Shown in pieces: positions 1 to 8,480 of a DNA stretch of 64,000 bases; the first letter of the stretch is position 1; each line of letters opens with the position of its first letter. Position numbers and translations under genes: made by a program. This DNA comes from DIGJ01 sp041739345 (lineage in GTDB: Bacteria > Bacillota > Clostridia > Lachnospirales > Lachnospiraceae), in NCBI GenBank assembly GCA_041739345.1, contig JBGSNZ010000005.1, positions 66,796 to 130,795 on the forward strand. Direction: 5' to 3'. The notes under the pieces are model-generated. The model ran no database searches. It was not told where the DNA came from and was given only the letters and a program-made list of their open reading frames with translations.

Positions 1-1020
1 GATTTCTTCTTCACGTCCGTTTTTTGCCTTATTTGCCCATTCTTCATCTGCTAACTGTCCTCTTCCGATTCCTATAAAGTCACAAACTCCCTCTTCTAGC
101 AGCTGTTCTGCTACACATGGCTGTTTGATATTATTAACCGCAATCACTGGAATCTTTACATTTTTACGTATTTCAGTTGCCAAATGTTTCTTCCATCCTT
201 GTGGATATGAGCCTGGCTCCACAATGGTTGATCCAGATTCATAGATACCGGAACTTACATTTATCGCATCCACACCATAACTTTCAAGTGTTCGAGCTAT
301 TTTGATTGCATCCTCTAATTTTAATCCACCTTCTACGAATTCATCACCACTGATACGAACTGAGATTGGAAAGTCAGGACCGCACAAATGTTTGATCGCG
401 GTGATCATTTCTTCTAAGATTCGAATACGATTATGGAAGCTTCCGCCGTATTTATCCGTTCTTTTATTGGTATATGGAGATAAAAACTGATCAATTAAAT
501 AGCCGTGTGCAGCATGAATTTCTACCCCATCAATACCTGCTGATTTCGCTATGACAGCACCCTTTACAAAAGCTTTCATAATGCCTTCACATTCCTCTGT
601 GGTGAGTGCTCGAGGCATTTCTTTTACTACGTTACACATAACAGCAGATGGAGCTACAATTTGCTTGCCATCAATCAATTTACTGTAAGTCTGTCTTCCT
701 GGATGATGAAGCTGTACAAATATTTTTGCATCATATTTATGTACCGTATCTGCTAGTCTTTGAAGTCTTGGAATATCTTTTCCTTCCGTAACCGCTAACT
801 GATTGGAAGTTCCCACACCATAGGTATCATCAATTCTCGTTATTTCCGTAATAATGAGTCCACATCCACCTTTGGCGCGCTCTTCATAATAACGGATAAT
901 TTCATCACTTGCTTCTCCTGTAGAACTAGCCAGTGAAACTCCCATAGCAGGCATTACGATTCGGTTCTTTAGTTCAAGTTTACCAATCTTCCCTTTTTGA
1001 AACAATTTTTCATACTTCAT
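1..1020 (-). CDS. NADH:flavin oxidoreductase, old yellow enzyme family (partial, C-terminus outside window)
   Basis: My translation of the minus strand gives an open frame of 340 codons, beginning MKYEKLFQKGKIGKLELKNR and still open at the window edge. It is the N-terminal FMN-binding TIM barrel of the OYE family: an early VMPAMG segment, VQLHHPGRQ, the substrate-binding HAAHGYLIDQFLSPYTNKR block (His-Ala-Ala-His) and GGSFHNR. Family members reduce activated C=C bonds (2-enoates, dienoyl-CoA, bile-acid intermediates) with NAD(P)H. Larger relatives such as FadH and BaiCD add a 4Fe-4S cluster and an FAD/NAD domain after the barrel; whether this one does cannot be seen here. The start has an AAGGAGG site. 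It is divergent from the PucR-type regulator, its likely controller. Confidence 0.9.
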   Translation of the reverse strand, partial: MKYEKLFQKGKIGKLELKNRIVMPAMGVSLASSTGEASDEIIRYYEERAKGGCGLIITEITRIDDTYGVGTSNQLAVTEGKDIPRLQRLADTVHKYDAKIFVQLHHPGRQTYSKLIDGKQIVAPSAVMCNVVKEMPRALTTEECEGIMKAFVKGAVIAKSAGIDGVEIHAAHGYLIDQFLSPYTNKRTDKYGGSFHNRIRILEEMITAIKHLCGPDFPISVRISGDEFVEGGLKLEDAIKIARTLESYGVDAINVSSGIYESGSTIVEPGSYPQGWKKHLATEIRKNVKIPVIAVNNIKQPCVAEQLLEEGVCDFIGIGRGQLADEEWANKAKNGREEEI

Positions 1021-1133
1021 TTTTTAAATCCTCCTTATACTTTGACTTGTCAGGCTTTTCGTTTCTTGTTATAATATTAACATACTCTTATATTGTTATA
1101 TACGGGTTCTTTGAACGAATGAATCTTGTTATG

Positions 1134-1152
1134 ATTGTGCTAGTTGCACAAT
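1134..1152. promoter_or_regulatory. inverted repeat in the divergent oxidoreductase/PucR promoter region
   Basis: ATTGTGC and GCACAAT are perfect 7-bp arms separated by TAGTT. The repeat lies about 20 bp before the regulator start, in the 151-bp divergent intergenic region. Its position suits an autoregulatory operator; binding is inferred. Confidence 0.4.
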
Positions 1153-1171
1153 ATGGAAGGGAGCATATTTT

Positions 1172-2683
1172 ATGCAGTTTCGACATATCATTGAGAATTT
1201 AAAAGCCAACTATGATATTACTATTGTAAGTGATTCTAATACGGATAAAATATCTGATATTCAGCTTTTGGATGCAAAAGCTGCTCGTTATGAAGAAGGA
1301 ATTTTATACATCGGAGATTTATCCTCACTAAATCCGGAAACTTTGATGCCAGGGCAATTAATTTCCATTACCCCAATGACCAAAAAGTCTTTGCCAATCG
1401 GAAATCTTGCCATCATACAGCCAGAAGATCTGTCTTCTGTTTTTAATTATGTACACCGCTTGTTTTATGAATCCTTGCAGTTATCGAATGACTTTTCACA
1501 ACTCATTGCCATGTCAATCCGTGGCGATAGCGGACAGACCATTGTAAATGCTGCAGCAGAAAAGTTAAAGAATCCGGTCATTGTAATTGATACCGGATTT
1601 AAAGTTTTACTATATTCCGATAATTTTGAAATAACGGACCATCTGTGGACGGAAAACATTGCACGCGGTTATTGTACTTACGAATTTATTACTGCAGTCA
1701 ATGGAATCATGGCAAATACGGTTTCTCCCATTAACTCCATATCCTATATATTAAATTGCCCTGCTTCGCCTCATAGCAAGTTATGCAGTAAGATTTTCTG
1801 GAATAATTCCTTAATTGGTTACACCATTATGCTGGAAGAAAAGACCCCTCTTAACTTAATGCAAAGTGAAATGCTTCCAAACATAAGTTATGTAATGAGT
1901 GATATTTTAAGCAAAAACCCTGATTTTGCAGGTATTCACGGATCACTCAAAAGCATACTACTTTACCACCTGTTAGACGACAAGCAATTCGAAAGCATTT
2001 CCATTCGAATGAAAGCTTCCAAAATAGAGCCTCCAAAAAACATGTGTTGCCTTGTTGCTGCGTGCGGCACGTTATCTGACGAGAAGCAATGGGAAAGTTT
2101 TGCTCTAGAGCAGCTCTCACTTGTCTTTCCTAATTCATACATCAGTGCATACAAAGGTTATATCGTTGTATTGATTGCTTTATCAAATACACTTAATTTG
2201 AAAGAAAAGGAAAAGAAAAGACTTACTGATCTTCTTCCAAAAGTTTCGAAAAATTTATATATAAGCCAGAACTTTACAGATATTTTCAGCTGTCGTAGCC
2301 ATTTTGAGCAATGTCTTTTCTTACATAATCTGTCTTTAAAACTAGATATGACGGATACTATTCTTTTTTATGATGCATTTGCGTTTTATGATTTGTTGGC
2401 ACACTATCCTAATCAAAAAGATCTATCCGCATTTGTAAATCCGGCACTTAAAATACTAAAATTATACGATGAGAAAAATAGTACCTTCCTTTATGAAACC
2501 CTGCGAAAGTACATTGAGTGCCAATATAATGCAACACAGACTGCTGCCGCTTTATTTATTCACCGCAATAGTCTTTCCTACCGAATGGAAAAAATAGAAG
2601 AGCTGACTCGAATCAGCTTAAATGATTCGAATCAACTCTTCCATATTACTTCTAGTTTTTATATTGAACATTATCTTTCTTAA
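1172..2683 (+). CDS. PucR/CdaR-family transcriptional regulator
   Basis: A 503-residue regulator. The C-terminal 60 residues form the PucR-type helix-turn-helix: the segment near residue 450 reads ECQYNATQTAAALFIHRNSL and continues SYRMEKIEELT. The preceding ~150 residues (YKGYIVVLIAL, SCRSHFEQC) fit the GGDEF-like CdaR middle domain. The N-terminal ~250 residues look like a sensory domain with no family I can name. Relatives activate purine, sugar-diacid or amino-acid catabolism in response to a metabolite. It has its own GGAAGGGAG ribosome site and diverges from the flavin oxidoreductase, so that gene is the obvious first target. It converges on the marR-like gene with only one base between the stop codons. 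Confidence 0.85.
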   Translation: MQFRHIIENLKANYDITIVSDSNTDKISDIQLLDAKAARYEEGILYIGDLSSLNPETLMPGQLISITPMTKKSLPIGNLAIIQPEDLSSVFNYVHRLFYESLQLSNDFSQLIAMSIRGDSGQTIVNAAAEKLKNPVIVIDTGFKVLLYSDNFEITDHLWTENIARGYCTYEFITAVNGIMANTVSPINSISYILNCPASPHSKLCSKIFWNNSLIGYTIMLEEKTPLNLMQSEMLPNISYVMSDILSKNPDFAGIHGSLKSILLYHLLDDKQFESISIRMKASKIEPPKNMCCLVAACGTLSDEKQWESFALEQLSLVFPNSYISAYKGYIVVLIALSNTLNLKEKEKKRLTDLLPKVSKNLYISQNFTDIFSCRSHFEQCLFLHNLSLKLDMTDTILFYDAFAFYDLLAHYPNQKDLSAFVNPALKILKLYDEKNSTFLYETLRKYIECQYNATQTAAALFIHRNSLSYRMEKIEELTRISLNDSNQLFHITSSFYIEHYLS

Positions 2684-2684
2684 T

Positions 2685-3191
2685 TTATTCTTTATGAATG
2701 GGAATTAAAACAGGGGTTGCTTTCTTTTTACAACTTACATTTTTATAAGGAGCACCTAGCATATCTGCAATTAGTGGAAGGCATTCTTTAGGAATGTCTT
2801 TTGCTGCCTCAAACATCTTTGAAAAATGCTCTCGATAAATGTAGTTCGAATATTCCTGATAAACCCTTCGTCCATACTCCGTCACCTGAATAATGACTTC
2901 TTTTCGATTATCGACAGTATGAAATTTTTCCAGCAACTGTTTTTGTTCTAACTTATTTACTAATTTGGAAAAATTACTGGTCGTTATTCCAAGTCTCTTT
3001 GCAATTTGTTTCATATTTTGGTGTAGTTCTTCATTTTCTAACAAGTATTCGATAACTTGAATCTGGGCATATGAAATTGGAATATCCGTGCCCAGAAGGC
3101 CTTCTTTTTTATATGCTGCCGCATATACGTTACAATACTTTATTAATTGCTCCACTACATCTCGATATTCACTCATCCATTCCAGTTTCAT
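2685..3191 (-). CDS. MarR-family transcriptional regulator
   Basis: A 168-residue winged-helix protein. Residues ~40-110 match the MarR fold: helix QIQVIEYLLENEELHQNMKQ, recognition segment IAKRLGITTSNFSKLVNKLE and wing residues VDNRKEVIIQVTEYG. MarR proteins bind as dimers to palindromes and are released by small phenolics, oxidants or other ligands. It lies 62 bp downstream of the membrane hydrolase in the same direction, so the two are probably one operon. A GAGGTG site precedes the ATG. The C-terminal ~25 residues (SCKKKATPVLIPIHKE) extend beyond the usual domain. Its likely operator is the palindrome upstream of the hydrolase. Confidence 0.85.
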   Translation of the reverse strand: MKLEWMSEYRDVVEQLIKYCNVYAAAYKKEGLLGTDIPISYAQIQVIEYLLENEELHQNMKQIAKRLGITTSNFSKLVNKLEQKQLLEKFHTVDNRKEVIIQVTEYGRRVYQEYSNYIYREHFSKMFEAAKDIPKECLPLIADMLGAPYKNVSCKKKATPVLIPIHKE

Positions 3192-3253
3192 ATATCAGCA
3201 CCTCGTTTATTAATACTTCAACTATTATACCAACTATTTACTGGGTGTACAAG

Positions 3254-5326
3254 TTAAGCGTTTATCATATTCCAAAACATTACCGTATTTGCAACGGTTA
3301 TCATCGTAAAGAGCATGGTATTTATAAAAGCTGCCAGCCACACATTATGTGTTTTTTCAAACAGTTTCCTAGCATAAACGGCTGCAATTGCAAGACAAGG
3401 TATTGTTGCAACTAATAAAATTCCATTTAATGCCTGTGCTGGTAGCATTGCTGTACCCGTTGCAAAATCCATGCCATATTGACATAAAAGCCATAAAATG
3501 AGTCCACCGACGTTAAGTCCAATCGCAATTGCATAACCGCCTCTCTTTCCTCTGGTATTTGCATTGATTGCAATGGCATTAATGAAATAATATACAAAAA
3601 AGAATGGCAAATACCGTAACCAAACAACTACAAATTCAGGTTTAAACGTTCGAACAGCCATTGTCCAGAAACGGAAATCCGTTCCAAAAACTGCCTGAAT
3701 CAGGAACAGTACTGCGTATAAAATAATCATGCTAAGAATTGCAATACAAAAACTTGCCAAGATGGATTTCCCTTTTCCAGTTACTCCATAGGCACTCCAC
3801 GAAGCGCCTTCCTTCTTTTTTGTAATGCCATAGAAGAAAATGGTTACAATCAAAGCAATAAGTCCATTGCAAATTGCCCAATAAACAATTTGATTTGTCG
3901 TTGGCTCATTAAAGAATGGATTAAGCGGAAGTATCTTATCTGCAAATAAGAACAGGGAAGCTGCTATCAGACTAATGACAGCTGCTAAAACTCCAGCTTT
4001 TTCTTTCTTTATAATGGCTAAAATAGCACCGGAAACCGCAGCAATAAGCGCAATTCCGCTCAAAACCATAAGTCCTGTCTTTTCCTTATCCATTAGCGTT
4101 GCAAACAAAATTCCTGGATAAAGCATACAGGCAATAATGGACACCCAAGATGCAATTCTTTGAAGTTTTGTATTTTCCGGTGATAGCATTGGAATTTCTT
4201 CGGTAACTGCCTGCTTTAAAAATGGAGCTTTCAAGAGCATGCCTACTACTGGAAGTAGTAATACAAAGAAGCCAATCATTGCTATTAAATTACAAAGTTC
4301 TTTTAAAAACCAAATTTGATTTTCGGAGTTTAAAGTAACATTCGCTTGATTTACTGAGGTTACCCCATCAAACGCAGTTGTATAAAAATCAATTAGATTT
4401 GCTGTTGTGGTTTTAGAAAAATGATTCCATGGATGCGTCTGATTTGGTGTGTATATGATGTGCTGTCCGGTCTGAGATTCTCGAACCACGTTTCCTTCAT
4501 ATAATAGTTCACCAGACTCTACCGTGTATAACTGCTCTGATTTTGCAGTATCTTCACTAGTTAATCCTAAAAACTGTTTACCGGATGCAGTCGCTGCAAA
4601 ATCTTTATAGGTAACCGTACCAGTTACTTTCTTTTCGTTTGCAGTCTTTTCCTCATCCGCTTTATTAAAGAAAAACTCATCATAATGTCCGGCAATCATG
4701 CCTACGGTACGGTTTCCAAATGCTGCTATGTAGTCTGTCTCAGAAGCCACTGCAGAAGCGTATGAGTAGTCTGCTCCTACCGAAATTCCAGCATAGATCG
4801 ACCTCACGCCTGTCTGCAAGGATGCCATTTCATCCATATACAAGGCAACCAATGTCGAAAATCCCCCCATGGAATGTCCGCTGACTGCCAAATATGCATT
4901 GCCCTTTTCGTCCTTCTTCGTATAATCCTGTTTTGCCATGTAGTTTGCCGCATCATACTGGGAATAAATCCAGAATGTTCCAAACTGACTACCTACTGGA
5001 ATATCCTCTTTCCATCTGGAATCCCCATGATCATACATATCCAGTGCCAGCACAATATAGCCTCTTCTAGACATTTCAATGGCAGGTGCGTCCTGCATTT
5101 CCTTGGAATTGAGATATCCATGCGTGGTTACAATCACCGGTCTAGGATCTTCGGCCCCTGCACCCTTTGGCATATAAAGCAAGCCTGATAACGTTCCATG
5201 CTCCGTCTTAAAATCAATCTTTTTAACTTTAACCTGAAACATAGAAGTATTAAACATGCTCGCACAGAAACTCCCCAGTACAATTAATACGAGTGCTACT
5301 ACTAAAACTTTTTCACTACGGTTCAT
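3254..5326 (-). CDS. alpha/beta hydrolase with C-terminal multi-pass membrane domain
   Basis: A 690-residue protein. An N-terminal membrane anchor (residues ~8-28) is followed by an extracytoplasmic alpha/beta-hydrolase domain (~40-330). This carries the oxyanion motif VTTHGYLN, the nucleophile elbow GHSMGG with catalytic Ser, and a late His in QTHPWNHF. From about residue 340 to the end there are roughly nine to ten hydrophobic segments, an integral membrane domain of unknown role. The hydrolase part resembles dienelactone hydrolase/BAAT-type esterases; the natural ester or amide is unknown. The gene is first in a probable operon with the MarR regulator, which suggests induction by its substrate or by a toxic ester. 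Its promoter carries a perfect palindrome. Confidence 0.8.
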   Translation of the reverse strand: MNRSEKVLVVALVLIVLGSFCASMFNTSMFQVKVKKIDFKTEHGTLSGLLYMPKGAGAEDPRPVIVTTHGYLNSKEMQDAPAIEMSRRGYIVLALDMYDHGDSRWKEDIPVGSQFGTFWIYSQYDAANYMAKQDYTKKDEKGNAYLAVSGHSMGGFSTLVALYMDEMASLQTGVRSIYAGISVGADYSYASAVASETDYIAAFGNRTVGMIAGHYDEFFFNKADEEKTANEKKVTGTVTYKDFAATASGKQFLGLTSEDTAKSEQLYTVESGELLYEGNVVRESQTGQHIIYTPNQTHPWNHFSKTTTANLIDFYTTAFDGVTSVNQANVTLNSENQIWFLKELCNLIAMIGFFVLLLPVVGMLLKAPFLKQAVTEEIPMLSPENTKLQRIASWVSIIACMLYPGILFATLMDKEKTGLMVLSGIALIAAVSGAILAIIKKEKAGVLAAVISLIAASLFLFADKILPLNPFFNEPTTNQIVYWAICNGLIALIVTIFFYGITKKKEGASWSAYGVTGKGKSILASFCIAILSMIILYAVLFLIQAVFGTDFRFWTMAVRTFKPEFVVVWLRYLPFFFVYYFINAIAINANTRGKRGGYAIAIGLNVGGLILWLLCQYGMDFATGTAMLPAQALNGILLVATIPCLAIAAVYARKLFEKTHNVWLAAFINTMLFTMITVANTVMFWNMINA

Positions 5327-5347
5327 AATAATTACCTCCTTCTCCTT

Positions 5348-5370
5348 TATAATTTCCTTTGGAAATTATA
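5348..5370. promoter_or_regulatory. perfect palindrome at the hydrolase-marR promoter (candidate MarR operator)
   Basis: TATAATTTCC and GGAAATTATA are perfect 10-bp arms around TTT, starting 22 bp upstream of the hydrolase ATG. On the minus strand the upstream sequence includes TTGATT, 17 bases, then TAATAT, a plausible promoter that places the palindrome at or just after the start of transcription. The size and symmetry suit a MarR dimer. Confidence 0.5.
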
Positions 5371-5470
5371 TTGTATGATTATGATATTATATTGTTTGAG
5401 TTCGGAAATCAACTTTCAATTATTACAAATGACCTGCTCTTTTTTGTGCATATTGTACGAAAAGTATATA

Positions 5471-5504
5471 AAAAAACAAGGAGGACAAAATAGTCCTCCT
5501 TGTT
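5471..5504 (-). terminator. intrinsic terminator
   Basis: An 11-bp perfect stem (ACAAGGAGGAC / GTCCTCCTTGT) with a 6-base loop. On the minus strand it is followed by a run of seven U. It ends transcription coming leftward from the mocA-like gene and the small ORF, and insulates the hydrolase operon. Confidence 0.85.
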
Positions 5505-5561
5505 AATAGTATTATATTCTTTTTTTACTGTGCCAAATACATCCTACTGCTTTCTAACATT

Positions 5562-5678
5562 TCAACATACTCTACATCTGTTTGAGTAACTCCATGGGAC
5601 TACCTCATCAGATATTGAATTATCTCCAATTAATGACATAATGGTCGATATTAGCATTTTTTTCACTTTGTGCATCAT
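5562..5678 (-). CDS. putative small peptide ORF, possibly frameshifted
   Basis: A 38-codon frame starts MMHKVKKMLISTIMSLIGDN after an AAAAGGAG ribosome site 5-7 bases upstream. It has a basic-then-hydrophobic start like a short leader or signal peptide. The frame ends in a less convincing tail (SYSNRCRVC). A second frame, open from about position 5590 to a stop at 5525, would read GVTQTDVEYVEMLESSRMYL. A one-base shift would join the two into a peptide of roughly 50 residues ending at the terminator. It is either a real short peptide, a decayed gene or chance. It sits between the mocA-like gene and its terminator. I do not recognise it. Confidence 0.3.
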   Translation of the reverse strand: MMHKVKKMLISTIMSLIGDNSISDEVVPWSYSNRCRVC

Positions 5679-5787
5679 ATCACTCCTTTTCATTTGTATG
5701 TAGAAATTATATCACCGATTTATCAATCTGTAAAATATTTTTCTTAAATTTTTGCTAGCATTTTTTAACAATAATGCTATATATACT

Positions 5788-6393
5788 TTAGTACATATAC
5801 TGGCACACCTTTTGATACTGCATCTTCGTATCAACATCCATTGTACATCCTAAATCATCGACTGAAATACCGATTATTTCTGTATCAAAGTCTTTCCAGA
5901 GTTCACGCAGCCCTCCATCCGATTTAAGCTTTATTATATCTGGAATGAACTCTACACGAATCAACGGCGGATGCTTTCTATAACCTTCGATAGTTGGAAA
6001 TACAATTTTTGCATTTTGGCATTCCATAGTTTCTCGTACTTTCAGAAAGGTATCTGGATGAATAGCCGGCATATCTCCTGGCAAAAGATAAAATGCATCG
6101 CAGTTTTTTATATTACTTACACCAATTTTCACAGAATCGAGCATCTGTGTACTTGCATAATTTCTATTATAAACAAACTGTATCTGCTTCCTTTTATATC
6201 CTGCATTTTCTATAACCTCTTCTATTTTATCTCCTTGATATCCAAGAACAAGCGTAATTGTTTTGACACCGGAGGCAAGCATACTATCTATGCTTTGCTC
6301 TATCATCGTCTTATTATTTATCTCTAACAATGGTTTAAATTCTCCCATTCGGCTAGACATTCCTGCCGCCAGAATAAGCCCATTTACTATCAT
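5788..6393 (-). CDS. MocA-like molybdenum cofactor nucleotidyltransferase (YgfJ type)
   Basis: About 201 residues forming a single NTP-transferase domain. The nucleotide-binding signature LILAAGMSSRMGEFKPLL is intact with its Arg and Lys. The metal site LLPGDMPAI and the late MDVDTKMQY segment are also present. MocA enzymes attach CMP to molybdopterin to make the cytosine dinucleotide cofactor of hydroxylases; the YgfJ subgroup accompanies selenium-dependent molybdenum hydroxylases. The neighbouring hydroxylase genes support that role. The ATG at 6393 with AAAGG upstream is preferred, but a GTG six bases earlier is also possible. The gene is divergent from the unknown ORF on the plus strand and ends at a strong terminator. 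Confidence 0.8.
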   Translation of the reverse strand: MIVNGLILAAGMSSRMGEFKPLLEINNKTMIEQSIDSMLASGVKTITLVLGYQGDKIEEVIENAGYKRKQIQFVYNRNYASTQMLDSVKIGVSNIKNCDAFYLLPGDMPAIHPDTFLKVRETMECQNAKIVFPTIEGYRKHPPLIRVEFIPDIIKLKSDGGLRELWKDFDTEIIGISVDDLGCTMDVDTKMQYQKVCQYMY

Positions 6394-6487
6394 TTCCACC
6401 TTTCTTTCCGCAACTTCTTCTAAAAAAGAACTTGCAAAGACCTCCTCATATGCTACAATTTTTAAAACAGGAAAGGATTTTATTATT

Positions 6488-7195
6488 ATGAATACACTCT
6501 CATCTTTTATTACTCAAGTTCAAACACTTTCTACTATTATAAATGATTACCATTATATTTACCGTTCCAATGATTTAAAAATAGATGAAATCCGTCAATT
6601 AAAAGCATCGGATTGCGCCCTCCAAACAGACAGCACTTCTATTATTTTGACTGCTACTGAACAAGGATTTGAACGAGACGATCTTTATTTCCCTGTTCAT
6701 GGAAAAACGTCAGAGGAACTACGCTCCGTTTTTGGAAAATGTCGCTATATCCTTGGAGACCTTGATGAAATTGATACCATAAACGTTATTGCAAGAGGTC
6801 TTAACAAACCTGGATACTTGGAATCAATTGCTCTATTTGTTACTCCCAAGAATCATGAAAGTTCTTCGGGGGCATTTGATGAATCTACTCTTTCATTACT
6901 TTCTAAAAGATTGAAAGCTGCAGATGCACTTGCTGTACGAGGCGTCTTTTTCCTTTGGGAAATGAAACCTTTTCAAGAATCCGCATCTACTTTAAAATCC
7001 ATCTATGAACTAGTAAAGAGTATTACATCTCTTCTTCCTTGCAGAATATCCTATTTTAATATAGGAAGTTGTATTGATTTATTTTCACAAGCTTCCTTTG
7101 AATCCTCCGAAGATGCTCTTTCTTTGATTCAATTAGCAAATCTTGTAAGTTACCTCAATACAACTTCCTTTTATTCACGTCTTCTTATTTCTTAG
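6488..7195 (+). CDS. hypothetical protein within the molybdenum hydroxylase locus
   Basis: A 235-residue cytoplasmic-looking protein with no signal peptide, membrane segment or cysteine-rich motif. The ATG used here follows AGGAAAGG at proper spacing. An open frame extends farther upstream, but it runs across the divergent mocA-like start and is unlikely to be translated. Visible features are an N-terminal helical part, DDLYFPVHGKTSEELR in the middle and a hydrophobic C-terminal helix (ALSLIQLANLVSYLNT). I cannot assign a family. It lies between the mocA-like gene (divergent) and the FAD subunit gene (convergent, overlapping by four bases). A role in hydroxylase maturation or regulation is possible from position only. 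Confidence 0.6.
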   Translation: MNTLSSFITQVQTLSTIINDYHYIYRSNDLKIDEIRQLKASDCALQTDSTSIILTATEQGFERDDLYFPVHGKTSEELRSVFGKCRYILGDLDEIDTINVIARGLNKPGYLESIALFVTPKNHESSSGAFDESTLSLLSKRLKAADALAVRGVFFLWEMKPFQESASTLKSIYELVKSITSLLPCRISYFNIGSCIDLFSQASFESSEDALSLIQLANLVSYLNTTSFYSRLLIS

Positions 7196-8010
7196 ATGCC
7201 CTTTGCATCTAAGAAATCATTTAGAAGATTTAAACATACCGTTTTACGATACTCTGCAGAAACACGTCCTCTTGTTGGATTAATTGCCTTATCGTAAGCT
7301 TCCACAAATGCTTTTCTTTCCTTCTTTGCTTCTTCCAGTGTTTTACCAATCATTATTTTTTCTAAGTCATTGAAACGTAGTACCGTGTCAGCGACTGCTC
7401 CAAATGCAATTGCAATGTCTTTGATGGTATCGTTCTCTATCTTGATTACACCTGCAAAAGAAATACGTGAGATAGCCAATGCATTTCTTGCTCCAACTTT
7501 TTTATAATAATAGTTGTCAAGACCCGTCTTCGGTAAAAGAATTTCAACAATCAGTTCATCCTTATCTAAATCCAGCTCTTTTCTTCCCTTATAAAAGTCT
7601 GCAATTGGAACAATTCGATTACCTTTCATGGAGCCAAGAACTAATTTGGCATCTGCTACAAAGTCAATCAAGACAGAATCTGCTTTTGCAGATCCGTTTC
7701 CAATATTTCCAGCCATTGTACCTGCGTTTCGAATTGCAGGTGCTGCAATCTTTGCAACTGCTTCTTTCATAAGCTCTGGTACCAGTTCAGATGCCAAAAC
7801 TTGCGTAAAGGTACAAGAGGCACCAATTCGGATATATTCATCATCCATTACAATCTGCGTCATTTCTGGCACTTGGTTCAAAAACAAATAGGATACATCC
7901 TCTTTTCCCTCAATCATTAGATCTGTGCCGCCTCCATAAGGGATCATATCTTGCGTTGCACGAATTTCCAATGCTTCTTTTAAAGATATTGCCATAAATC
8001 CGTTTACCAT
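7192..8010 (-). CDS. molybdenum hydroxylase (xanthine dehydrogenase-type) FAD-binding subunit
   Basis: A 272-residue subunit of the CoxM/XdhB family. FAD-binding signatures are IPYGGGTDLMI near residue 24 and AAPAIRNAGTMAGNIGNGS near residue 90, followed by a CO-dehydrogenase flavoprotein C-terminal domain (AISRISFAGVI...). It passes electrons from the 2Fe-2S subunit to NAD or another acceptor. The start has GGAGGGG upstream and overlaps the end of the 2Fe-2S gene by seven bases. The gene order Mo subunit, Fe-S subunit, FAD subunit in one overlapping transcript indicates a single three-subunit enzyme. Confidence 0.9.
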   Translation of the reverse strand: MVNGFMAISLKEALEIRATQDMIPYGGGTDLMIEGKEDVSYLFLNQVPEMTQIVMDDEYIRIGASCTFTQVLASELVPELMKEAVAKIAAPAIRNAGTMAGNIGNGSAKADSVLIDFVADAKLVLGSMKGNRIVPIADFYKGRKELDLDKDELIVEILLPKTGLDNYYYKKVGARNALAISRISFAGVIKIENDTIKDIAIAFGAVADTVLRFNDLEKIMIGKTLEEAKKERKAFVEAYDKAINPTRGRVSAEYRKTVCLNLLNDFLDAKGI

Positions 8011-8480
8011 AATCCATTCCCCTCCTTAGATGCAATCTGAATTGCTTTCACAATTGCGTTATAACCAGTGCAGCGACATAAGTTTCCTGAGATTCCCTCT
8101 CTTATTTCTTCGAGGGTTGGATGTGGAGTTTTTGTAAGAATGGCTTCGGTAGCAAGAACCATGCCCGGAATGCAGTATCCACACTGTACAGCAGATACAC
8201 TGGCATATGCTTTATCAATTATCTCAAAACGTTTTGTATCGCGGAAGCCTTCAATCGTAACAATTGCACTACCTTCACAACGTCCCATAGCAACCATACA
8301 AGAATTCACTAATTCGCCATCCATAAGAACCGAGCAAGCTCCACATTCTCCTTCTTTACATCCGCATTTTACTCCAGTTAAGTGATAATAATCGCGAAGA
8401 ACATCCAAAAGGCGATCTGTTGCTTTTCCTTCATAAGTAACTTCTTTTCCGTTCAAATTAAATTTAATTTCATTACTCAT
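8004..8480 (-). CDS. molybdenum hydroxylase 2Fe-2S subunit
   Basis: 158 residues with the two [2Fe-2S] domains of the XDH family. The plant-ferredoxin-like N-terminal cluster is bound by CGCKEGECGACSVL plus a later Cys. The C-terminal helical cluster is bound by QCGYCIPGM and GNLCRCTGY. It links the molybdenum site to the FAD subunit. Its start overlaps the stop of the molybdenum subunit in an ATGA arrangement, implying translational coupling. Length is normal for a stand-alone small subunit. Confidence 0.93.
   Translation of the reverse strand: MSNEIKFNLNGKEVTYEGKATDRLLDVLRDYYHLTGVKCGCKEGECGACSVLMDGELVNSCMVAMGRCEGSAIVTIEGFRDTKRFEIIDKAYASVSAVQCGYCIPGMVLATEAILTKTPHPTLEEIREGISGNLCRCTGYNAIVKAIQIASKEGNGLW

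Noticed and set aside
3071..3415. 114-codon plus-strand ORF across the marR/hydrolase junction
   Set aside because: It is antisense to two well-supported genes and has no ribosome site or family resemblance.
6263..6487. N-terminal extension of the unknown ORF at 6488
   Set aside because: It is antisense to the mocA-like start and promoter; the internal ATG has a clear ribosome site.
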